A stretch of DNA of 64,000 nucleotides from assembly GCA_935421135.1 (NCBI GenBank), contig OW285197.1:1116001-1180000 (forward strand), in the 5' to 3' direction. Every line of letters starts with the position of its first letter. The first letter of the stretch is position 1. The notes beneath the pieces are model-generated. The model was not told the origin of the DNA and ran no database searches. It saw only the letters and a program-made list of their open reading frames with translations. Source of the DNA: Bugulina stolonifera (taxonomy: Eukaryota; Bryozoa; Gymnolaemata; Cheilostomatida; Bugulidae). Both the position numbers and the translations under genes were made by a program. This document shows, piece after piece, positions 56,725-64,000 of this stretch.

Positions 56725-58194
56725 TTACTCATCTTCATCAGAAGTTGTAGGAGCTATAATGTTTACGACTTCGGTCTCGGCATACTCTAATTGATAAGCT
56801 CCAGCTCCAAACTCTTGACACAGTCTTACCTACAAGATGATTTTAGTTTTTACTCAGACGAATATCACTCAAGGTGGTCAAAGCAAGAAATCTATCCTTC
56901 TTTATGTTGTTGGTACCTTACCATATCCGGTGATTTGTAGAGGTGAGCTAGTTGTTGAGGGGTTTCACTTTTGTAGTTACGAACTTCAGAATCAGCTCCC
57001 AATCTTAGACATAAATGTAGACATTCGTAGTCTTCATTCTCTATGGCAATGTGAGATGGGGCGTATCCATCTCCCATTCGCTATAATAACAAACAAGGGA
57101 ATTGAATTAAACTCCCCATCTAACTTATCAATTCGATCTACTCTACTTTTATTCCACTGTAATGTATTCACTTACCCTCATATCTAAGTCAGCCCGAGTA
57201 TTTTCTTTTAGTACCTTTAGTGCCTCTCTATGCTTGCTGCTATGCGCTGTTTCAACAATGAGGTGGACTACACTCCTTTAATCATGATTGTAGCTCTGTA
57301 CATTGTCTTGGGGAAGTGATTTGTAAGGAACTCTGAAGTATGGATGCTTTACTTCTGCTCTGGTCAAACTTGTGATTAGAGCATGAATAACCTTAGCTCT
57401 ACCCAGGCGTGCAGCAATGTGAAGGGGGGTGTCACCTTCCAAATAAACATTAGCAATATAGATAAGTACCGAATTGTTACGAGTTTTGCAACATTTTATT
57501 TTTTCACAAGCGATGCATGCAAACATTGGTGCTATAAAACACTAACCCCAAGCATCGGCTATTGCTCCATCCGCTCCCCTTGTGATGATGAGGCGAATTA
57601 GTGAATCCGAACAATAAGACTGTACAGTCAGGTGAAGTAACGTCTGCCGATTCGCATTTTTTGTATTCAGTTGTTTGTGACTCCTCGCAACAAATACCGC
57701 GAGTGCAACGGCTCTCTCATCTCTATCTCGGGCTGCTTCTAGAACCTCACTACATCATTTAACATGATATTTGTTTTTCACATAGTTGAGAGGAAGTTAT
57801 ATGAGAAATTTGCATTGAACCACTTCAGTTTTGTCTATCATATTTTATTTTGATCATAAAAGACAATACGAAAAAAAAAAAAAAAAAAAAAATAGTTGGA
57901 AGTATGTATAACTTACAACTCTTCATCCTTTCCATCTTGCTCCCAAAAGATAGAACGAATTTCTTCTAGTAACTGTGTGCTAAGCTTATTGCGAATATCG
58001 GTTACAGGATCCCATTTCTGCCAGTCTAGAGGTAAGCTTTTTTGGAGAAAGAGCTCAGATTCCCCCTCAAATAAGTCTTTATTCTCATACTTGCTTTGTT
58101 CTGTACAACTTTCCACTGTTAACTTCATCAGCTCTTGGTTTATAGGAGTCATTAGCTTGTTGCTATACTCGCTTGATCCATATCCACTTTCCAT
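56725..58194 (-). pseudogene. IkappaB-like ankyrin-repeat gene, five exons, one internal stop
   Basis: Exons (minus strand) 57917-58194, 57547-57749, 57176-57435, 56922-57080 and 56725-56829 join in phase with GT/AG borders, giving 334 residues. The N-terminus MESGYGSSEYS resembles the phosphodegron (DSGxxS) of IkappaB proteins. Ankyrin repeats follow: NRQTLLHLTVQSYCSDSLI, GDTPLHIAARLGRAKVIHAL, RSVVHLIVETAHSSKHREAL and GDGYAPSHIAIENEDYECLH. The C-terminus is acidic (TSDEDE). Length and layout fit IkappaB/Cactus, which holds NF-kappaB in the cytoplasm. One TAA at about 57265-57267 in exon 3 sits where a repeat-linking residue is expected. This could be a pseudogene, a read error or a null allele. 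Confidence 0.7.
57870..57892. repeat. Poly(A) run in intron 1 of the IkappaB-like gene
   Basis: An uninterrupted run of A on the plus strand, 23 or so bases, about 30 bp from the exon 1 donor. Confidence 0.9.
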
Positions 58195-58280
58195 GCTATT
58201 TGTGTGCTAACCTTCTTTAATTTTTATTAAGAACAGACTGGAGCTAGAAAGAGTTAACTAAACTATTGTTTCCATCTCTC

Positions 58281-58288
58281 TTTATATA
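58281..58288 (-). promoter_or_regulatory. TATA box of the IkappaB-like gene
   Basis: On the minus strand TATATAAA lies about 87 bp upstream of the ATG. TGATTGG (inverse CCAAT) lies at about 58314. Confidence 0.5.
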
Positions 58289-58345
58289 GTGAATAAAAAG
58301 ATACAAATAAAGCTGATTGGCTAACAATATATACATTGGAGCGCA

Positions 58346-58945
58346 TTGGAAACACATCGAGATAGATTGAAAACACATAGGGGAACATCGAAACACATCG
58401 GGAGAGGTCGAAAACACATCGGGAGAGGTCGAAAACACATCGGGGCACATCGAATCACATCGGGGGAGGTCGAAAACACATCGGGACACATCGAATCACA
58501 TCGGGGGAGGTCGAAAACACATCGGGACACATCGAATCACATCGGGGGAGGTCGAAAACACATCGGGTTACATCGGGGGAGGTCGAAAACACATCGGGTT
58601 ACATCGGGTTACATCGGGGGAGGTCGAAAACACATCGGGACACATCGAATCACATCGGGGGAGGTCGAAAACACATCGGGACACATCGAATCACATCGGG
58701 GAAGGTCGAAAACACATCGGGACACATCGAATCACATCGGGGGAGGTCGAAAACACATCGGGTTACATCGGGTTACATCGGGTTACATCGGGGGAGGTCG
58801 AAAACACATCGGGTTACATCGGGTTACATCGGGGGAGGTCGAAAACACATCGGGTTACATCGGGTTACATCGGGAACACATCGGGTTACATCGGGTTACA
58901 TCGGAAACACATCGGGTTACATCGGGTTACATCGAATCACATCGG
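58346..58945. repeat. Minisatellite in the divergent promoter interval
   Basis: Units are built from ACATCGGGGGAGGTCGAAAA, ACATCGGGTT and ACATCGAATC. Combinations create a higher-order pattern of 9-21 bp blocks rich in CATCG. ORFs across it on both strands are repeat artefacts. Confidence 0.95.
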
Positions 58946-58981
58946 GATGTAATAAATCAGACTAAAAAAGGCACATCACTT

Positions 58982-59010
58982 CTGATTGGACAGAGACTTC
59001 CATAAAAGCA
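58982..59010 (+). promoter_or_regulatory. Promoter-like motifs of the plus-strand gene
   Basis: TGATTGG (inverse CCAAT) at about 58983 and CATAAAAGC at 59001 precede the ATG at 59117 by about 115-135 bp. Confidence 0.4.
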
Positions 59011-59116
59011 AGCATGAGAGAGGATTTTTATCATTACCACTCAACCACCTAGTAAAGACTTGCAACTCTGTGGATATTTACTAATTTCTCTGAATAAACA
59101 TCACTCAACAATTAAT

Positions 59117-62100
59117 ATGGTGAGTAAACTTATTTTAATATGTATTTTAATATGAATTTACTCATTTGAGTTAACATTGGGACTAATTCTATTTTAGTAG
59201 TGATATAATGCTCCTTTGGTATGACCAGGGCCTAGAAACTTTGTAAGCTTATATATTAAACTGTTTTGATTCTCAACATGAGAGCAAGTATGTAGAGATC
59301 TGATCTGTCTATACTACAATTTGTGTGACCAGAGCTTAGAAACTTTATAAGTGGTGAGATATATTTTCAATATGAGTAGTTATATCACTAGTAGTGTAAT
59401 AAGTATCAAAACAAGTTTATTACCACTTGTACTGGCTATACTAATACATCCTAGCTATTTTAAAATGTATTTTAATATGAATTCACTCATTTGAGTTAAC
59501 ATTGGGACTAATTCTATTTTAGTAGTGATAATATTTCTCCTTTGGTATGTCCAGGGCTTAGAAACTTTGTAAGCTTATATATTAAACTGTTTTGATTCTC
59601 AACATGAAAGCATGTGTGTAGAGATCTGCTCTGTCTATACTACAATTAGTGTGACCATAGCTTAGAAACTTTATAAGTGGTGAGATATATTTTCAATATG
59701 AGTAGTTATATCACTAGTAGTGTAATAAGTATCAAAACAAGTTTATTACCACTTGTACTGGCTATACTAATACATCCTAGCTATTTTAAAATGTATTTTA
59801 ATATGAATTCACTCATTTGAGTTAACATTGGGACTAATTCTATTTTAGTAGTGATAATATTTCTCCTTTGGTATGTCCAGGGCTTAGAAACTTTGTAAGC
59901 TTATATATTAAACTGTTTTGATTCTCAACATGAAAGCATGTGTGTAGAGATCTGCTCTGTCTATACTACAATTAGTGTGACCATAGCTTAGAAACTTTAT
60001 AAGTGGTGAGATTTATTTTCAATATGAGTAGTTATACCACTAGTAGGGTAATAAGTATCAAAACAGTTTATTACCACTTGTACTGACTATACTTGTACAT
60101 CCTAGCAAAGAAGTATATTATCAAGTGTAGCCTATACTCTACATCCAAGACTATACTGTACTAAAGTGGCCTATCACAATACTTGGGGTGGACTTGCTGC
60201 TAAAAAGATTAACTGGATAATTCTAATGAATAGGTCTGCACTAAAGTGATTTATTACACTACTTGGGATGAACTTGTTGCTAAAAAGATTAACTGAATAA
60301 TTCTAATAAATAGGTCTACACCAAAGTGATTTATTACACTACTTGGGATGAACTTGAAGCTAAAAAGACTAACTGATTAATTCTAATAAATAGATCTGCA
60401 CTAACACAAGAGTAATTTATCTCTCTGTTTGGGAGGAGCTTACCATCAGAAAGACTCAATTGGTTAAAAAACACATAAAAAGTAAGGGGTGGTATTTTTG
60501 GTTTTTTTTTCTGTCTTATACTGATTATTCACTTCAAAATTAATTCTTGCTAACACATGTTCTGTTTATCTGTTCTTGTTTCTATTCCCCAGTGACTATG
60601 GTGAGTTGGTGGTTTTATCCACACAGTTAAGGCTTTAGTATATATTATTACTTGTTATTTTACATGCCTATGCTATTCATTCTAAAAGTAGTTGTTATCA
60701 GTATTCTTATTCTCTTGCTCAATAACTATAGGGATTAGTATTTTTGTATACTTGACTTGTACACTACCACTATGCTCATGTTTCCTATATATTTTTATTC
60801 ATTCTTATTTTCTTTGTTTAGTAACTATGTTGCATTAGTAGTTCCGTTTACTTGACTTATGCTTTGGTATATGTTTATTACTCTACATATACTTACAGGC
60901 TTCTACATCTAAACAAGCAAGAAAGAAATATATAAGAAAAATAAAAACAACAAAAAAAGGTACGAAATACATGATAACCTACAATTCGGAGGACAAAAGA
61001 ATCTCAAGGAAAAGAATCCCATCTCCAGAAATGGTTAGTCTATTATCTTATTTGTTCACACATGCACTACAACTTCCATCCACTATGCTGTTGGGTTTCT
61101 ACACCTCATCACATTATTTCTAAGATGTCAAAGGAGATTACTGACATTTCTTCAGAAGAACATGTTAGTTACACATAGTATGATAATGTACTTTTTCATA
61201 CTATAAGCCTCTTACCATGTCTAGAATGTCAAAAGAGACTACTTCCTTTTTAAAACCAGATGTTAATTAGCCATAGTATGATTTTCTCTAATTCTATAAG
61301 TCTCTTACCATGTCTAAGATGTTAAAGATTAGTTATATTTTTATTATAAGTATTGCACTTTCTTTCTTATGTATTATTTCTATCAATAAGACACTTTTTT
61401 TTCTTTTCTTATGTGAAAAAATAAAACATAAATTACAACTGGTTTTCTCATGTTAATGGTATATTTCTTTTTATGTGAGAAAATAGACAGACTTTAGTAG
61501 ACTTGCTTAGTACTTAGAGTGCTAGTTTTTTCATCAAATTCCTCAAAAACCATATATTACAAATGACTATGTTAATGTAGTTTGTTAATTAGTCTCTGCA
61601 CATTTTATTTACATTATAGAATGAAAAAGAAACCGAATTAAAAGAAGAAGAGATTGAGTTATTTGAGGACTGTGGGGGAGTAGATGGGATAGAGATAGGT
61701 AAGAATGATCTGCTATCTATTTGTCTATTTAGAATCTTTTTGATTTACAAGTAAGTCATATGTCCTCTCTCACTTATTCTTGTTTTTTTTTTTTCTTTTT
61801 TAGGACTCAGAACAAAGCCGATGAGTAAGGGGGGTCTAAGATTCTATGTCTTTGTTAGTGATGAGGTAAAAAGAAGACTGGGGATGTCACTAGCAAAGCC
61901 ATTTGAATCGGACGACCCCTGCTTTTTATGTAACAAGAATGTTGGACGCCGACGAGGCGTCCATATTCAACAACATTTTTTGCTGAGAATCTGTTTTTGC
62001 TATCAAATAACAGTAGATGATGAGGGGATGAATAGACACTACAACTTTCCATCTAATCATTGTATTGATGGAAAGCCCTGTCACCGCCACATCTCATTCA

Positions 62101-62975
62101 ACACTCGCTTTCTAACTGATATCTACTCATTAAAAAAGACCATATCCTTTTTGCAAAGGCTCACTGGTCACTCTCCACCTTCCAAAATACTCATCCCCGC
62201 ATACACTCCAACAACTGTTGGTGGGGTAGTATACCCTCCCTTCTTTAAGGGGATGTCTACTACTCCATTCTCTTTAAAGTCTGGGGTGTGCTCTTCACAA
62301 TTTCCTCTCCCTTCTCACCATCATTCTAATTCAGATGCTTCTTCCATCAGTAACTCTCTTACTAATGGAGACATTACCACCTCTACTTCTTCTCCTACAA
62401 CTACTACTATTGCTACTATTATTACTACTACTCCTTCTACTACTTCTTTTCCTCCACTCTTTTCTTCACATTCACCCTCTCATTCTCCTGAAAGATCTGA
62501 TGATACAGTTACCACTGTTTCGATACCTACTTCTACTCCCACCTCTTCACCTGCTCCACTCTTTTTCTTAGATTCACCCTCTTTTTCTCTTGAAAGATCT
62601 AATAATACAATTACTAGTCTTTCAATACCTACTCTTATTACTACTTCTACTAGCACTACTACTACTACTTCTACTACTATCACTTCTTCCTTTTCTTTAG
62701 CTTCACACTCTCTTTCTTTTGAAAGAGAGCTACTTAGCTTGCAGTCTCCTTCTTGTTCTTCTGAACTCAATCTTAATACCCCCACCACTATTACCCCCAT
62801 AGAAGAGGAGACTGTCAGTGAACTAGTTGATCGAAGCAGACTCCCCCAATCTTTTTTCTCTGGAGCAGTTGAGTATTACCGCTCTGCCATTTTTCATCTC
62901 AAGAAGAATGGGTATCACAGAGAGGTAATAGCACAAGCTGAAGCTTACCTTCGAGTCAGTGAAGAAAAGCTCTAA
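59117..62975 (+). CDS. Unrecognised four-exon gene, about 462 residues, Cys/His cluster and Ser/Thr-rich region
   Basis: Exons 59117-59119 (ATG only, then GTGAGT), 60899-61033, 61620-61698 and 61804-62975 join in frame. The second exon is Lys/Arg-rich (QARKKYIRKIKTTKK, a likely nuclear signal). The third is acidic (NEKETELKEEEIELFED). The fourth has a Cys/His cluster, DDPCFLCNKNVGRRRGVHIQ followed by CFCYQ and NHCIDGKPCHRH, which could bind zinc. A Ser/Thr-rich stretch then leads to a helical end (EYYRSAIFHLKKNGYHREVI). I know no family with this layout. An alternative first exon at 60593-60600 also ends ATG before GTGAGT. Confidence 0.65.
59141..60117. repeat. 326-bp tandem repeat, three copies, in intron 1
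   Basis: Copies start with TGTATTTTAATATGAATT at 59141, 59466 and 59792 and are nearly identical. Confidence 0.95.
60160..60465. repeat. 80-bp tandem repeat, three full copies and a partial
   Basis: Starts at 60160, 60240, 60320 and 60400. Units contain AAAGTGATTTATTACACTAC and CTAAAAAGATTAACT. Confidence 0.95.
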
Positions 62976-63120
62976 TCATCTTTTCTTTTTTCTCCCACTC
63001 TCTCTCTCTGTAGTGTCTCATTCCCTCTGCATTTACTTTTATGTGATAGCGAAGCAGTGAAGATTTTTTTAAATTATTATATAATGGTATTCTAACACTT
63101 ATAAACATCCTTTTATACAT

Positions 63121-63700
63121 TCTATTGCTACTATTGTAAAAAGTTTATTTAATGTATTATATGCGCTGACTTAACACATGCACACAGCTGTTTCTTGCTA
63201 TAATAGCTATGACAAATACTCCTTTACATATGTAGCTTATGTAACTATTATATAATGATATTTTACATGTGTACACATTTATTCATTCTATTGCTAGTAT
63301 TGTAAAAAGTGTATTTAATGTATTACATAATGCTGACTTAACACATACACACAACCTTTTATTTATTCTATTGCTACTATTGTGAAAAGTTTATCTAATG
63401 TATAATATACGCTGTCTTAACACATGCACACAGACTTTCTTGCTAATAATTGCTATGTCATACTCCTTTAAATATGTGTCTTTTATTCTTTCAATTGTGT
63501 TTTAACATGTGTACACAATCTTTTATTTATTCTATTGCTACTATTGTGAAAAGTTTATCTAATGTACTACATAAAGCTGGCTTAAGACATACACACAACC
63601 TTTCATCTATTCTATTGTCACCATTGTGAAAAGTTTATTTAATGTATATCATAGAACCAACCCTTCTTCCCATCAGTATATTTATAGCCAATACTTTACA
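63121..63700. repeat. Compound tandem repeat downstream of the plus-strand gene
   Basis: TCTATTGCTA(C)TATTGT(A/G) units start at 63121, 63287, 63367, 63531 and 63611. Spacing alternates about 165 and 80 bp, giving a higher-order unit of about 245 bp. Confidence 0.85.
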
Positions 63701-63750
63701 CGTTTCTTTATTAATGATGCAATGCACATCATAAACCAAGCCTTCCCATT

Positions 63751-64000
63751 GTCAATACAATGTATATCATAGAACCGAACCTTCCTCGCATTAATACCAC
63801 CATCAGACCAGCTTATCTTTTACAATCCCGCCCCGGTGTAACTCGGGATGGGCGGCGCGCCGCGGCCTAGTCGCTTGGCCCGGTGGATACGGGGCACCGG
63901 CGTCGCCTCCACGTGTACGGTCGGCGCCGCACGCAACGTGGTCGGACGCGGCTTAACTGCCTCAAACGATCGGTCGTTCGGGTGAGGGGGGGTTGCGGGG
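63751..64000. repeat. Right arm of 250-bp GC-rich inverted repeat
   Basis: Reverse complement of 56386-56635 with four mismatches. It is cut by the window end, so the true length is greater. Confidence 0.93.
63820..64000 (-). CDS. GC-rich coding 3' end, right copy, partial
   Basis: On the minus strand it encodes the same C-terminus as the left copy, RIHRAKRLGRGAPPIPSYTG then AGL and stop. Three of four differences are silent. The 5' part lies beyond the window. The two copies point toward each other. Confidence 0.5.
   Translation of the reverse strand, partial: PATPPHPNDRSFEAVKPRPTTLRAAPTVHVEATPVPRIHRAKRLGRGAPPIPSYTGAGL

Noticed and set aside
58346..59005. 219-residue ORF rich in His/Arg/Gly, and Cys-rich ORFs on the other strand
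   Set aside because: Produced by the CATCG minisatellite between the divergent genes.
1..64000. tRNA, rRNA and snRNA genes
   Set aside because: No cloverleaf B-box context or rRNA signature was recognised. A GGGTTCAACTCCCG near 22140 is Penelope coding sequence.

Overview
This is an AT-rich, intron-bearing animal sequence. It holds spliceosomal introns, an alpha-tubulin gene, an IkappaB-like ankyrin gene, and many retroelements and DNA transposons. Penelope-like, CR1/Jockey-type, Gypsy, Tc1, hAT and Harbinger-type elements with abundant minisatellites suggest an invertebrate. A sponge or another early-branching metazoan is possible, but nothing seen here fixes the species. No prokaryotic signatures were seen.

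Layout. (1) 1-11.5 kb: no host exon recognised. It holds a three-level nest of DNA transposons (Tc1-type remnant, TTAA-flanked element, second Tc1-type element), a second full-length Tc1-type element with a broken transposase, and a 126-bp tandem array. (2) 11.7-29.2 kb, plus strand: eight exons of a divergent alpha-tubulin gene covering residue 76 to the stop; the exons for residues 1-75 were not found. Its first visible intron (12.7 kb) contains a complete but decayed Gypsy LTR element on the minus strand, itself invaded by a hAT element, followed by a Penelope-like element. Other introns are full of minisatellites. The tubulin ends in a long basic Ser/Arg/Asn-rich tail instead of the usual acidic tail. 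(3) 30-46 kb: retroelement territory with two CR1/Jockey-type LINEs, a Gypsy gag-pol, a DDE-transposase-like element, a 5' half of a LINE in opposite orientation, and a MITE. (4) 46.2-49.6 kb: a third, decayed Gypsy element on the minus strand. (5) 50.2-54.7 kb, plus strand: a predicted eight-exon gene for a roughly 201-residue tail-anchored protein I do not recognise. Its introns carry two Harbinger-type MITEs, a long hairpin, an LTR-like segment and an RTE-like LINE fragment. (6) 55-64 kb: a satellite, then a symmetric block. A GC-rich 250-bp inverted repeat (56386-56635 and 63751-64000, running off the window) encloses 7.1 kb. Inside are a divergent gene pair: an IkappaB-like five-exon gene (minus) and an unrecognised four-exon gene (plus), separated by a 21-bp-type minisatellite that fills their shared promoter interval. 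The inverted repeat itself appears to be the 3' end of a duplicated coding sequence, because three of four differences between the copies are synonymous in one frame.

How it fits together. The host genes here are one tubulin, one probable NF-kappaB pathway inhibitor, and two unknown proteins. Everything else is mobile or repetitive DNA. Most element genes are broken by stops or frameshifts. The long tandem-repeat ORFs are artefacts of repeat periodicity and are not called as genes.
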